This document shows, piece after piece, positions 43,018 through 52,414 of a stretch of 64,000 nt of DNA. The position numbers were made by a program, and so were the translations under genes. Under the pieces are notes generated by a model. It saw nothing but the letters and a program-made list of their open reading frames with translations. It had not been told where the DNA came from and made no database searches. Position 1 is the first letter of the stretch. Each line of letters starts with the position of its first letter. The DNA is from Hahella sp. HN01 (GTDB lineage Bacteria; Pseudomonadota; Gammaproteobacteria; Pseudomonadales; Oleiphilaceae), in contig NZ_JAHMIN010000015.1 of NCBI RefSeq assembly GCF_018986435.1, forward strand, positions 1 to 64,000, given 5' to 3'.

Positions 43018-43752
43018 TCAGGGCGTTTTGGTATCTATTTTCGGCCCGGGGAGTTGTCGCCTCAATTCCAGCAAACGAGGGCCGCCTCGACGACTGTAGG
43101 CCTCCAATGCAGGCAGGCCGCCACGCGCATACTCGGCAACAGCGCCGAGCAGCTCCTTTAGCTGCTCTGCGCTACCTTCGTCAAATCGACACCAAGCGCC
43201 GCCGGAGAGTCTGGAGGTATCTTTGTACACTGCCTCCACGCTCGCATCATATCCTTCCTGAAACATAAAGACCGGCGCGCCGATAATGCCAAGCTCCCCC
43301 GCTTGTCTCAATAATCCGGAAGCATCTTCTTCTAACGCATCGCCGACAAACACCAATGCCTGAACTTTGCGTTTTAAAGACTCGGACTTTCCATGCGCCA
43401 GCACTCGGCCAATCTGTGTTTGGCCCGCCATACAATATACAGAGGTCATCGCCCGCACCAAGGCATTTGCGTCTGTCACCCAATCAGAGCAATTAAGCTC
43501 CCGAAGCCCTCGGTAATAAACAAACTGTACCTGCAGACCCGTCGCGTTTCCGGCGCTCAGAAACATTTCCGCCTGCAGTTGACTCGCCTGATCCCAAAGC
43601 CGTTGACGACTCATCGTGGCGTCGACTGCGAATATAAGACGGCCGCTCCCATGAGCGTGCGCCAAGGGCGTCGTTTTGACCTTTTGCAGAAAGTGCTGGA
43701 TCGCCTGTTTGCTGGCTGGCGGCGCATTCGGTCTCGCTGGCGTTTTATTCAT
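43018..43752 (-). CDS. VWA-domain protein
   Basis: 244 residues, mostly one von Willebrand A fold. LIFAVDATMSRQRLWDQA has the DxTxS-like metal site variant, and LVFVGDALEEDASGLLRQA matches the later strand with Asp. Short Pro-rich N-terminus (NKTPARPNAPPAS). Cytoplasmic by appearance. Lies 27 bases upstream of the J-domain gene, so probably in one operon. Function unknown. Confidence 0.75.
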   Translation of the reverse strand: MNKTPARPNAPPASKQAIQHFLQKVKTTPLAHAHGSGRLIFAVDATMSRQRLWDQASQLQAEMFLSAGNATGLQVQFVYYRGLRELNCSDWVTDANALVRAMTSVYCMAGQTQIGRVLAHGKSESLKRKVQALVFVGDALEEDASGLLRQAGELGIIGAPVFMFQEGYDASVEAVYKDTSRLSGGAWCRFDEGSAEQLKELLGAVAEYARGGLPALEAYSRRGGPRLLELRRQLPGPKIDTKTP

Positions 43753-44023
43753 CTCATTGCCTCCGCAAACCGATTCTCTGTTAAATATACTAAAAAGTAT
43801 TGCAGGTTAAGCGCTTAAGCGGCGACGCCAACGGCAAAATTAATGTTATCCCGGACGCTTCACCCACAAACTATTAGAAAACTGGACGGGAAGTCCTTAG
43901 AGTACATGCTTTTCTATTTCCAAGCGCCAACGCACCCGGCGGCGCCCCAGGCCTGTGCAGTCAGAGTCAGTCTGAGCACGCAGCGTCGCGCTTTTCGTCC
44001 GGCACATAATTACGAGGTTCAAG

Positions 44024-44869
44024 GTGATTGTCTATCAAGGTCATGAGGGCGCTTACTCCCATCTGGCGTGTAAGCAAGTATTTCCCGATCGCGAAGCGCG
44101 GGCCTGCGGCTCATTTCGCGCAGCCATGGAAGAAGTGGAGCAAGGCAAAGCGGAACTGGCGATGATCCCTCTGGAAAACTCCACCGCAGGACGCGTGGAG
44201 GAGATTTACCGCTTGATTCCACAAATGAGCCTGCATATTCAGGAAGAGCACTTCGAAGCCGTAAACCACTGCCTCATGGCGCTTCCTGGGGCTCGTCTGG
44301 AAGATCTGTGCGTTGTCGGCTCACATCCCCAGGCGCTGGCGCAATGCGCCGATCACGTTCGCGAGCTGGGACTGAACCCAGTCGCCACGTTGGATACCGC
44401 TGGCGCAGCACTGGAAGTCAGCCAGAGCGGCGATAAAACTAAAGCCGCCATCGCGTCCAGCCTGGCGGCTGAGCTGTACGGGCTGGAGATTCTGAAAGAG
44501 AATTTTCAGGATAAAACCGGCAATACCACTCGCTTTATTATCCTGTCCCACGAAAACAGACTCCCTCCCCTTGAGCCAGGAGTGAAGTACATCACCTCCC
44601 TGCTCTTCCGGGTGCGCAATATTCCCGCGGCGTTATACAAGGCCCTGGGCGGGTTCGCCACCAACGGCGTCAATCTGGTGAAACTGGAGAGCTACATGCC
44701 TGGCGGCACCTTGAACGCCAGTCAGTTCCATGTGGACATTGAGGGACACATCGACTCGCCGAACATGAAGCTGGCCTTGGAAGAGCTGACTTTCTTTGCC
44801 GAAGATATTCGCATGCTGGGCACATACCGGGCTCACCCCATGCGCGCCAGCCGCAGCTTTCACGACTAA
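44024..44869 (+). CDS. pheA: Prephenate dehydratase
   Basis: 281 residues, stand-alone form without chorismate mutase. It starts with GTG; VYQGHEGAYSHLACKQVFPD is the N-terminal substrate-binding part, and NTTRFIILS the conserved end of the catalytic domain. The C-terminal ACT domain (SLLFRVRNIPAALYKALGGFA, KLESYMPGGTLNASQF) gives phenylalanine feedback control. It converts prephenate to phenylpyruvate. It is 3 kb from the DAHP synthase gene but in a separate unit. Confidence 0.88.
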   Translation: MIVYQGHEGAYSHLACKQVFPDREARACGSFRAAMEEVEQGKAELAMIPLENSTAGRVEEIYRLIPQMSLHIQEEHFEAVNHCLMALPGARLEDLCVVGSHPQALAQCADHVRELGLNPVATLDTAGAALEVSQSGDKTKAAIASSLAAELYGLEILKENFQDKTGNTTRFIILSHENRLPPLEPGVKYITSLLFRVRNIPAALYKALGGFATNGVNLVKLESYMPGGTLNASQFHVDIEGHIDSPNMKLALEELTFFAEDIRMLGTYRAHPMRASRSFHD

Positions 44870-44935
44870 CGCTCCCGGCCCGGCGCTAGTCAGCGCGACG
44901 GGCCTTCCGTAACTCTGATCAAGGTGACTGAACTC

Positions 44936-45745
44936 ATGACACATTCCCTACACGACATTTCAACGTTTGCAGTGGATCTGGCGTTGCAGGCCGGCGAGTT
45001 AATGGAAAAAGAGCAGCGCAACGCAGAATATGAAACCAGCTTCAAAAATCACCAGGAGCTGGTGACTTCCGTTGACCTGAAAGTCGATGAGCTGATACAC
45101 AAACGCATCCGCGCCAACTATCCAGATCACGCCATTTTGTCGGAAGAGAATATGTCCGACATAAGCAAAGTCGGCGACCTCAACGGCCCATTGTGGGTCA
45201 TCGACCCCATCGACGGCACCGTCAATTTCGCCCACGGCCATTATCAGGTGGCGGTATCCATCGCCTATTTTGAAAGAGGCGAAGCGCAAATCGGCGTGGT
45301 GCACTGTCCGCTTCAGAAAGAAACCTTTCACGCTATGCGCGGCCAGTATTCGCTGCGCAATCACAAGCCGATCCAGGTCAGCGGCGCCACCAATTTACGG
45401 CAAGCGCTGGTGGCAACCGGCTTTCCTTACGATAAAAGTCGATTGCCGGAGCTGATTCAACGACTACAGGCGGTGATGATGGAGTGCCAGGATATTCGCC
45501 GTATCGGCTCGGCGGCGCTGGATATCTGTTGGGTGGCCATGGGACGTCTGGACGCTTACTACGAAACCGTCAGCCCTTGGGACTGCGCAGCAGCGCGCCT
45601 GATCGCCCAGGAAGCGGGCGCAAGTTGCGGCAATTTGACAGTAGCGCCGGAGGGCATGCCAGAAGAGTTAAACAGCAAGGATTTGCTCATCGCCAGCCCG
45701 GCGTTGTATCAGCCTTTAGCGGACATTCTGCTAAAAACCCTGTAA
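44936..45745 (+). CDS. Inositol monophosphatase family phosphatase
   Basis: About 269 residues. Metal-binding motifs are all present: SEEN (Glu), WVIDPIDGTVNFAHG and SPWDCAAARLIAQEAG. The ATG at 44936 sits 9 bases after AAGGTG; a GTG 12 bases earlier is possible. The family includes SuhB, CysQ and histidinol-phosphatases, so the substrate is open. A hairpin terminator overlaps the convergent gene. Confidence 0.83.
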   Translation: MTHSLHDISTFAVDLALQAGELMEKEQRNAEYETSFKNHQELVTSVDLKVDELIHKRIRANYPDHAILSEENMSDISKVGDLNGPLWVIDPIDGTVNFAHGHYQVAVSIAYFERGEAQIGVVHCPLQKETFHAMRGQYSLRNHKPIQVSGATNLRQALVATGFPYDKSRLPELIQRLQAVMMECQDIRRIGSAALDICWVAMGRLDAYYETVSPWDCAAARLIAQEAGASCGNLTVAPEGMPEELNSKDLLIASPALYQPLADILLKTL

Positions 45746-45755
45746 ACCGTCCGCT

Positions 45756-46595
45756 TTAATGTTCTTTGCCCGCTGGCGGCTCGACCGCGCCAGCGGGTTT
45801 CTCGTAATCCCCGTCACGCATGGCGCGCATGTACTGATCCCAAATACCCTCGCGCTTTAACTCGCCCAACTGTTTGTTGAAGACTTTCAATAGCTCAGGA
45901 CTGGTGGGGTTATCCCGCGGAAAAATAAGGTGCAGGGTTTTAGTATGAATTGGTCTGGGGTGGTGGGTCAGTAACTCTTTCTGATGCGGGTACATGTGAC
46001 GAACCGTGCTGTAACCGACTTCTTTATCTTGAGGAAACAGCTTGATGCGTCCCATCAGCAACAACTGCATGTTTTTTTCGTCACTGGCGATACGTTTCAC
46101 CATCAGCTCGCCGCTACTCTCCGCCTTTTCAAAAGCCTCTCCATAGTAATAGCCGAGTGTGGCGCCGATTGAATATCCTTTCAGATCAGAGAGCCTCTCC
46201 CACTGAACAGGCACCTCTTTCAGGTGAAAGAACACCTGCTCGCCACTAACCAAAGGATTGCTGCAATAGAATTCCTGCTCGCGATCTGGTGAGCAGTAGT
46301 AAGGCATGGTCGCATCCCAAACACCATCCTTAACCAGCTGGTATCCCCTCGCCCAGGGAAAATTCTGAAACTTCACCTGATAACCCGCGCGGTTAAAAGC
46401 GGTCGTGATGATGTGACCCAAAGCGCCCCAGTATGGCTGAGTCTCACTGACGTAAGGCAGCCATTCACCGGTGGCGATGCGAACCGTTTTACCTTTTTCA
46501 GCAGGCGCTTCCGCACCCATAGCCGGTCCGGCGAATCCCAACCACAAAGCAAACACGCTGCATAGCGCAGCGTGCAATCGATAAAAACCCGTCAC
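45756..46595 (-). CDS. Periplasmic solute-binding-like protein (SBP_bac_3 type)
   Basis: 279 residues. Signal peptide ending near PAMGA, then VRIATGEWLPYVSETQPYWG and HIITTAFNRAGYQVKF, as in the amino-acid-binding family 3. No permease or ATPase gene is adjacent. Related stand-alone proteins occur widely in marine gammaproteobacteria. The 3' end of the gene carries the terminator hairpin of the convergent phosphatase gene. Confidence 0.8.
   Translation of the reverse strand: MTGFYRLHAALCSVFALWLGFAGPAMGAEAPAEKGKTVRIATGEWLPYVSETQPYWGALGHIITTAFNRAGYQVKFQNFPWARGYQLVKDGVWDATMPYYCSPDREQEFYCSNPLVSGEQVFFHLKEVPVQWERLSDLKGYSIGATLGYYYGEAFEKAESSGELMVKRIASDEKNMQLLLMGRIKLFPQDKEVGYSTVRHMYPHQKELLTHHPRPIHTKTLHLIFPRDNPTSPELLKVFNKQLGELKREGIWDQYMRAMRDGDYEKPAGAVEPPAGKEH
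45769..45800 (+). terminator. Terminator of the phosphatase gene inside the opposing coding sequence
   Basis: 10-base stem CCCGCTGGCG/CGCCAGCGGG (45769-45778, 45788-45797) with a 9-base loop followed by TTTCT. It lies within the last codons of the solute-binding gene on the other strand. Confidence 0.6.
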
Positions 46596-46777
46596 TGGCG
46601 ATTTCCAAAAACCTGTATTTGGTTGTACTTATGGCGGGAGAGTGTACCACGCAGCCCATTACATTCTTGTACAATAGTCTCAGTCCAGCCCAAAGTAATC
46701 CATAACCCGTTTGTACTACAAACGAACAATAGGAGCGCTTCGGGCTCACTTTAACATAGTTAAAAGAATAGCTGCTT

Positions 46778-47365
46778 TCAAACGAACAGGTGTTGGGAGA
46801 TAAAACCCCAGTGCTCATCCCAGCCTTGCAGTGGATCGATGCGGAAGCCGGAACGGATAAAGCGGTGCATGTTCCCTTCGATCAGACTCAGAAAGAGTTG
46901 TGCGCTGTCTAGTTGAGTCAACTGGGTGCGTTGTCCATGCAGCACGTCCCCATCCCGCAGCATACTGCGAAACTCGGTTTCCAAACGTTCGAAGAAAGAG
47001 GCTGCGCGAGCGCGCAATTTATCTTTCTCTCCTTGCAACGCATCGCCGAGCAGCAGACGGCACATGCCGGGATTGCGTTGTGCGAAGGTCAGGCACAACA
47101 AGACGGATTTATTGATTTTCTGGGCGGTGCTGATTTCCTCAGAACGGATCAGCTTGATGCGGGAAAAAATGCTCTCTTCAATAAACTCAAACAATCCCTC
47201 GAACATCCTCCCTTTACTGGGGAAGTGCCGATACAAAGCGGCTTCCGAAACGCCGACGGTCTTCGCCAGCTTGGCCGTGGTAATGCGCTCCCCCGGCTCG
47301 TCCTGCAGCATTTGCGCGAGGCATTGCAGAATTTGTTCTTTACGATTGTTCCGATCTTTACTCAT
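46778..47365 (-). CDS. slmA: Nucleoid occlusion factor SlmA
   Basis: 195 residues of the TetR fold. RITTAKLAKTVGVSEAALYRHFPSKGRMFEGL is nearly the SlmA DNA-binding helix-turn-helix, followed by FEFIEESIFSRI. SlmA binds specific chromosomal sites and blocks FtsZ assembly over the nucleoid. The ATG at 47365 gives the family's usual N-terminus (MSKDRNNRKEQI) and length; a 13-codon longer frame is unlikely. Confidence 0.87.
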   Translation of the reverse strand: MSKDRNNRKEQILQCLAQMLQDEPGERITTAKLAKTVGVSEAALYRHFPSKGRMFEGLFEFIEESIFSRIKLIRSEEISTAQKINKSVLLCLTFAQRNPGMCRLLLGDALQGEKDKLRARAASFFERLETEFRSMLRDGDVLHGQRTQLTQLDSAQLFLSLIEGNMHRFIRSGFRIDPLQGWDEHWGFISQHLFV

Positions 47366-47439
47366 TTTTCCCAGGTTCTCCTTGGTCAAATACAACACAA
47401 CCAAACTACGGATCTAGATAGCGCGGTGCGTTGGTTCCC

Positions 47440-47853
47440 TTATAACGCCCGCTCACGCCTGCCCCATTTCAGGCGTATCGCTTCAGCTCCCCAAATCAGC
47501 CATCCCAGAATAAAGGCCATGCCTCCGGTGGGTATGAATCCATTGGGGAAACTGAACTGCAATAAAGTCTTGGCGTACAGTCCGCCACAGAACAAAACCA
47601 GCCCTGCGGCGAAAAAGGCCGCCACAATACCATAAGCCTTACGCGACCAAAATCCCCGTGACAGCGCCAGAATGATCAGTCCCATCGCATGGAGCGAGTG
47701 GTAGCGCACAGCCGTTTCAAAACTGCCTGTCGCCTCTGGATGAAAATGCGCGACCAAATGCGCGCCGACTGCGCCCATGGCCACTGACAGCCCCATCAGA
47801 ATCAGGCCGGCCGCCAGAATACCCGAGCCGCCATGTTTATCTTCCTCACGCAT
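47440..47853 (-). CDS. DUF423 membrane protein
   Basis: 137 residues with four membrane segments. GAVGAHLVAHFHPEATGSFETAVRYHSLHA is the family core, and GFIPTGGMAFILGWLIWG the C-terminal signature (YgdD type). Overlaps the end of apaH by 8 bases and so belongs to the apaH operon. Function unknown. Confidence 0.86.
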   Translation of the reverse strand: MREEDKHGGSGILAAGLILMGLSVAMGAVGAHLVAHFHPEATGSFETAVRYHSLHAMGLIILALSRGFWSRKAYGIVAAFFAAGLVLFCGGLYAKTLLQFSFPNGFIPTGGMAFILGWLIWGAEAIRLKWGRRERAL

Positions 47854-48649
47854 GCGCCACCTCGGTCATTTCCATTGTGTCCAGATTGACGGCGCGCAGG
47901 GTTCCTCCCCATACGCACCCCGTGTCCAAAGCCACAAACCGGGCCCGTCCGGTATGTCCTTGCAGCGCCGCCCAATGACCAAACAGGATCGTCGTGTCGT
48001 CTTGCCTTGGATAGCTGAACCAGGGCGCATACCCCGGCGGGGCGGTTTCAATCTTCTCTTTGTGCTTGAACTCAAGACCGCCGTCTGCATCCAGAAAGCG
48101 CATGCGCGTGAAATAGTTGGTAATACAGCGCAAACGCTCCAGCCCAGTCAGGTCATCCCGCCAGCAGGCCGGTTCATTGCCGTACATATTTTGAAAGTAG
48201 GATTTAGCGTCAGGTCCGCGTAACGCCTGTTGCAATTCCTCCGCCAAGGTTAACGCCAGGGAGACGTCCCATTGCGGCGGCAAGCCGGCATGACTCATGA
48301 AGATATTACGGTCGGAGTCATAGTAGGCGAGCGGATGACGTAACAACCATTGCATCAGCTCCTCGCAGTCCGGCGCTTGCAGAATACTTTGGAAGGTATC
48401 TTTGCGTTTTACCTTTTCACCGCCGTAATACACCGCCAGAGCATGCAGGTCGTGATTGCCAAGCACGCTAAGCGCGCTGTCGCCCAGGCTTTTAATGTAA
48501 CGCAGACATTCCAGAGACTGCGGCCCCCGGTTGATCAGATCCCCGGCAAACCAGAGCGAATCCACTGCGGGATCAAAGCTCAATTTATCCAGTAAGCGTT
48601 GTAAGGGCTCAAAACAGCCCTGTATGTCTCCGATTGCATAAGTCGCCAT
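47846..48649 (-). CDS. apaH: Symmetrical diadenosine tetraphosphatase ApaH
   Basis: 267 residues. Metallophosphatase motifs YAIGDIQGCFEPLQRLL, WFAGDLINRGPQSLE and LSVLGNHDLH are intact, and FMSHAGLPPQWD follows. It splits Ap4A to two ADP and decaps NpnN-RNA. Downstream of apaG in the conserved lptD-surA-pdxA-rsmA-apaG-apaH order. Confidence 0.92.
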   Translation of the reverse strand: MATYAIGDIQGCFEPLQRLLDKLSFDPAVDSLWFAGDLINRGPQSLECLRYIKSLGDSALSVLGNHDLHALAVYYGGEKVKRKDTFQSILQAPDCEELMQWLLRHPLAYYDSDRNIFMSHAGLPPQWDVSLALTLAEELQQALRGPDAKSYFQNMYGNEPACWRDDLTGLERLRCITNYFTRMRFLDADGGLEFKHKEKIETAPPGYAPWFSYPRQDDTTILFGHWAALQGHTGRARFVALDTGCVWGGTLRAVNLDTMEMTEVAHA

Positions 48650-48708
48650 AACCAGGAGTCACATCTGTGTCGTTGTTTAAGGAAGCCCTTTGAACGGCGC
48701 AAGAGCGC

Positions 48709-49092
48709 CTAATGCAGAACGCGGGGCGCGGCGAGTATAAAGCGGGGAATCTCCGCGTTGAACAGATGACCATCGTCAGCCAGCATCTCGTAATGCCCTT
48801 CCATCGCACCAACTTCCGTATCCAGTACACAGCCGCTGGAATATTCATAGCTCGCGCCCGGTTGAATCACCGGCTGCTGTCCCACCACGCCGTCACCGGT
48901 GACTTCCTGCTCCTTATTGTCGCCATCAATGATCAGCCAACGCCGCCGCAACAGCTGCGCCGCACGCGCGCCTTCATTAAGGATAGTGATGTGGTAGGCG
49001 AACACAAAGCGGTTATTGTCCGGGTCGGATTGTGACGCGATAAACTGCGTGCGCACAGTTACCCGAATATCGTACAAAGACGTCTCACTCAT
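48709..49092 (-). CDS. apaG: ApaG domain protein
   Basis: 127 residues, with RVTVRTQFIASQSDPDNNRF and FAYHITILNEGARAAQLLRR, then GVVGQQPVIQPGASYEYSSG, the ApaG signature of a fibronectin-III-like fold. Same operon as rsmA and apaH. Exact role unclear. Confidence 0.92.
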   Translation of the reverse strand: MSETSLYDIRVTVRTQFIASQSDPDNNRFVFAYHITILNEGARAAQLLRRRWLIIDGDNKEQEVTGDGVVGQQPVIQPGASYEYSSGCVLDTEVGAMEGHYEMLADDGHLFNAEIPRFILAAPRVLH

Positions 49093-49140
49093 CTGCCTGG
49101 TCCCTTATGCTCAGCGGAATACACGCTGGCGCTGATATTC

Positions 49141-49962
49141 TTATGATTCGTTTTCCAGCGGGTGATCATATACATAGTCCGCGATTCTCACAAACTCAGG
49201 CAAACCCAGTCGTTCCGGCCGGAGTTGTGGGTCAATGTCCAGCGATTGCAGCGCGTCTACGGTAATCAACTGCTTGAGCGTATTGCGCAGGGTCTTACGG
49301 CGCATAGCGAACGCCTGACGCACCACCGAGGTCAGCGTCCCAACATCCTTGCAGACCAAGGGCGGCTCCGTGTAAGGCGTCAACCTGACGATAGCCGACC
49401 AGACTTTGGGCGCAGGCTGAAAGGCGCCTGGACCAACGTTAAATAAAGACTCCACTTTGCAGTAATACTGCGCCATGACGCCCAGACGTCCGTATGCGTC
49501 CTCGCCAGGCTTCGCAGCCAGACGATCCACCACTTCCTTCTGCAGCATGAAGTACATGTCCTGCACTAACCCACGAAAAGTCAGCAGATGGAAAATCAGC
49601 GGCGTGGAAATGTTGTACGGCAGATTGCCGACCAAGCGCATTGGTCGTTCCGGCGTGGCAAGTTGCGTGAAGTCGAATTTCAGCGCATCGGCCTCAATAA
49701 CATTGAACTGCGGATAATTAAAAAACTTTGTACGCAGAATGGGCGTCAGGTCCCGGTCCAGCTCCACCGCCGTCACGGAACCGCCGCTTTTCAGCAGCTC
49801 TTCCGTCAAGGCGCCCAGCCCCGGCCCGATTTCCACCAGATTTTGATCCGGCTTGGGATTGATGGACCGCACGATGCGATCAATGACACCCCGATCATGC
49901 AGGAAGTTCTGCCCAAAACGCTTACGCGCCTGATGCCCGATGTTCTCGTTATGCCTTCCCAT
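49141..49962 (-). CDS. rsmA: 16S rRNA dimethyladenosine transferase RsmA (KsgA)
   Basis: 273 residues. Methylates two adjacent adenines near the 3' end of 16S rRNA. Motifs: [14 protein letters not shown]-binding [15 protein letters not shown] and the catalytic NLPYNIST. The ATG at 49962 is chosen over a start 38 codons earlier because it gives the normal N-terminus; it overlaps the end of pdxA by 14 bases. Confidence 0.92.
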   Translation of the reverse strand: MGRHNENIGHQARKRFGQNFLHDRGVIDRIVRSINPKPDQNLVEIGPGLGALTEELLKSGGSVTAVELDRDLTPILRTKFFNYPQFNVIEADALKFDFTQLATPERPMRLVGNLPYNISTPLIFHLLTFRGLVQDMYFMLQKEVVDRLAAKPGEDAYGRLGVMAQYYCKVESLFNVGPGAFQPAPKVWSAIVRLTPYTEPPLVCKDVGTLTSVVRQAFAMRRKTLRNTLKQLITVDALQSLDIDPQLRPERLGLPEFVRIADYVYDHPLENES

Positions 49963-50953
49963 GAATGTTTCCCCGACTGCGTTCAACCATATTAATTGCG
50001 TATTCCAAAGCGGTTTCCAGACTGCCGCCGTCCGCCTTACCCGTCCCGGCGAGATCCAGCGCAGTGCCGTGATCAACGGAAGTACGGATAAAGGGCAGGC
50101 CCAGTGTAATGTTCGCGGCGCGCCCGAAGCCCTGGTACTTCAACACCGGTAAACCCTGATCGTGATACATGGCCAGCACGGCGTCGCCCGTCTCCAGGAC
50201 TTTCGGCGTAAACAGGGTATCCGCCGGCAACGGGCCAATGAGGTTCATCCCCTGGCTGCGTAACCGCTCCAGCGCTGGCTGGATAATGTCAATTTCCTCG
50301 CGCCCCATATGGCCGCCCTCGCCCGCATGGGGATTAAGGCCCGCCACGATGATGCGCGGATCAGCAATGCCGAACTTGTATCGCAGATCTTTGTGCAGGA
50401 CAGTGATCACCCGCTCCAGGCGTTCGTCCGTAATGCTGCGGGCGACCTGCGACAATGGCAGATGGGTTGTGACCAGCGCCACTTTCATCGCATCCGAGGC
50501 CAGCATCATCACTACTTGCGACACATTGCTGAGCTGCTGCAAGTACTCGGTGTGTCCAGAAAAGGCGACGCCCGCTTCATTGATTACACCCTTGTGCACC
50601 GGCGCCGTGACCATGGCGTCGAATTCCCGCTGCAGACAGCCAGTAATGGCCCGACGCAAGGTATTCAATACATATTGGGAGTTGGCGGGATTCAGTTCGC
50701 CTTGAGTCACTGGCGCGCCGCAAGAGACGGGCGCCACCAGCGCAGATCCCGGCTGACGAGCATGAGGCGGACTATCATCCCCAGGCGAATAGATGGCCAC
50801 TTGCAGCGGCAGCCCCAGGCTTTCAGCCCGCTTGAGCAGCACTTCCGGGTCGCACACAAACACCAAATCGGCCGGCCAGCTCTTTTGCGCCAGAGCGACG
50901 CAGATATCCGGTCCGATGCCCGCCGGTTCTCCCGGGGTGATCGCTATTTTCAA
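49949..50953 (-). CDS. pdxA: 4-hydroxythreonine-4-phosphate dehydrogenase PdxA
   Basis: 334 residues. [16 protein letters not shown] is the N-terminal signature, [13 protein letters not shown] and [11 protein letters not shown] the metal and substrate region, [17 protein letters not shown] and [14 protein letters not shown] the remaining ones. Acts in pyridoxal phosphate synthesis. Part of the surA-pdxA-rsmA operon. Confidence 0.92.
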   Translation of the reverse strand: MKIAITPGEPAGIGPDICVALAQKSWPADLVFVCDPEVLLKRAESLGLPLQVAIYSPGDDSPPHARQPGSALVAPVSCGAPVTQGELNPANSQYVLNTLRRAITGCLQREFDAMVTAPVHKGVINEAGVAFSGHTEYLQQLSNVSQVVMMLASDAMKVALVTTHLPLSQVARSITDERLERVITVLHKDLRYKFGIADPRIIVAGLNPHAGEGGHMGREEIDIIQPALERLRSQGMNLIGPLPADTLFTPKVLETGDAVLAMYHDQGLPVLKYQGFGRAANITLGLPFIRTSVDHGTALDLAGTGKADGGSLETALEYAINMVERSRGNIHGKA

Positions 50954-51017
50954 CGTCTGGCTCCTGTCCGTCGCCGTCAGTAGCGCCTCCCTGGGAGAGG
51001 AAGCGCAGGGTCATGTA

Positions 51018-52322
51018 TTAAAGCTTGAGCTGAATGAATGCTTCGTCGCGAATTTCGTTCAACCAGTTCTGCAACTCTTCTTCATACTTACGACGATGCA
51101 GGACCTGTCTGGCCTGGCTGGCCATCAGCCGGTCGCCGATATCCGCCTCACGGCGATCCTGCACCTGCAGGATGTGCCAACCGAAAGTGCTCTGGAACGG
51201 TTTACTGACAGCGCCGACTGGGGTCTCACGCATCATCTGATCAAACTCAGGCACCATATCGCCCGGGCTCACCCAGTCCAAGCTGCCGCCGGCGGCTGCG
51301 CTGACAGCGTCATCGGAATAGGCTTTGGCCAGTTCTTCGAAATCTTCGCCTGCCTGCACTTTGTCATAGATTTCTTCAATCAGTTTTTTCGCAGCGATCT
51401 CGTCGCGCAACTCATTTTGCTGCACCAGGATATGCCTGACCTTGGACTGCTCAACCACTTTGCTGACGCCGCCGCGCTTTTCCAGCATAGCGACGAAGTG
51501 CACGCCGCTGCTGTTGCGAATGGGTTCAGAAGTCTGGCCTGGAGCCAGTTTGGGGGCGACGTCGGCAAACAGGGACGGCACCTGATCCGGCTTGCGCCAT
51601 CCCAGGTCTCCCCCTTCTGTGGCGGTCGACGCGTCGGAATAAGTAACCGCCAGTTGTTTAAAATCCACGCCTTGGTCAAGCTGGCTGCGGATCTTCTCGA
51701 CCTTGCTCTCCGCCTCTTTACGCTGAGCTTCAGACGCGTTTTCCGACAAGGCGATCAGGATATGGGCCAGGTGATATTCTTCCGCGCGCTGCTGTTTGGC
51801 GGAAGCGGACTTAAGAAAATCGTTCACCTCTTTCTCTGTCACCCTTACACGGCTGTCCACACTGCGTTGTTGAACGCGGGAGATGATCATTTCGCGGCGG
51901 ATCTGCTCACGGGCGTTTTGATAGGTCACGCCTTCTTCACTTAACGCCTGCTGGAACTGATCCAGGGTCATGCCGTTCTGCTTGGCGATATTCTGCATGG
52001 TCTGGTTCAGTTGCGAGTCGCTGACCCGGATGCCTCCGCGGTCCGCCATCTGCATCTGGATGCTTTCCAGCACCAGCTGATCCAGCACTTTCTCCTGCAA
52101 TACCGACTCCGGCGGTAAGGAGGTCTTTTGTTGACGCAATTTGTCTTTGATACGACTGGCGCGGTCTTGCAACTCGGAGTACAGCACGATGTCGTCATTA
52201 ACCACCGCCACGACGCGATCAAGCTCCTGCACCTGAGCGTGGACCAAACATCCCTGAAGCAGTAACAGCGCACCCAGCGCGTTGAGTACGGCGGATCTGA
52301 AATTAAGTCTTAGCGTTTTCAT
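51018..52322 (-). CDS. surA: Periplasmic chaperone and prolyl isomerase SurA
   Basis: 434 residues from the ATG at 52322, which starts a signal peptide (FRSAVLNALGALLLLQGCLVHA); CAGGG precedes it. VQELDRVVAVVNDDIVLYSEL opens the chaperone module. Two parvulin domains follow (LAHILIALSENAS... and VRHILVQQNELRD...), each with the late GWHILQV/GVHFVAM segment. It escorts outer-membrane proteins, including LptD, whose gene is directly upstream. Confidence 0.9.
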   Translation of the reverse strand: MKTLRLNFRSAVLNALGALLLLQGCLVHAQVQELDRVVAVVNDDIVLYSELQDRASRIKDKLRQQKTSLPPESVLQEKVLDQLVLESIQMQMADRGGIRVSDSQLNQTMQNIAKQNGMTLDQFQQALSEEGVTYQNAREQIRREMIISRVQQRSVDSRVRVTEKEVNDFLKSASAKQQRAEEYHLAHILIALSENASEAQRKEAESKVEKIRSQLDQGVDFKQLAVTYSDASTATEGGDLGWRKPDQVPSLFADVAPKLAPGQTSEPIRNSSGVHFVAMLEKRGGVSKVVEQSKVRHILVQQNELRDEIAAKKLIEEIYDKVQAGEDFEELAKAYSDDAVSAAAGGSLDWVSPGDMVPEFDQMMRETPVGAVSKPFQSTFGWHILQVQDRREADIGDRLMASQARQVLHRRKYEEELQNWLNEIRDEAFIQLKL

Positions 52323-52414
52323 GAAACCCTGTATATCTGAATAAAACTGTACTTTGATCAACTTTGTTCATCGCCGTCCGTCACTACGGCGGGAGATGGG
52401 ACCGCTATGCGGCC

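Noticed and set aside
43843-44046. Possible phenylalanine leader peptide before prephenate dehydratase
   Set aside because: The only aromatic cluster is a short LFYF in a long frame and no terminator hairpin with T-tract follows, so attenuation is not supported.
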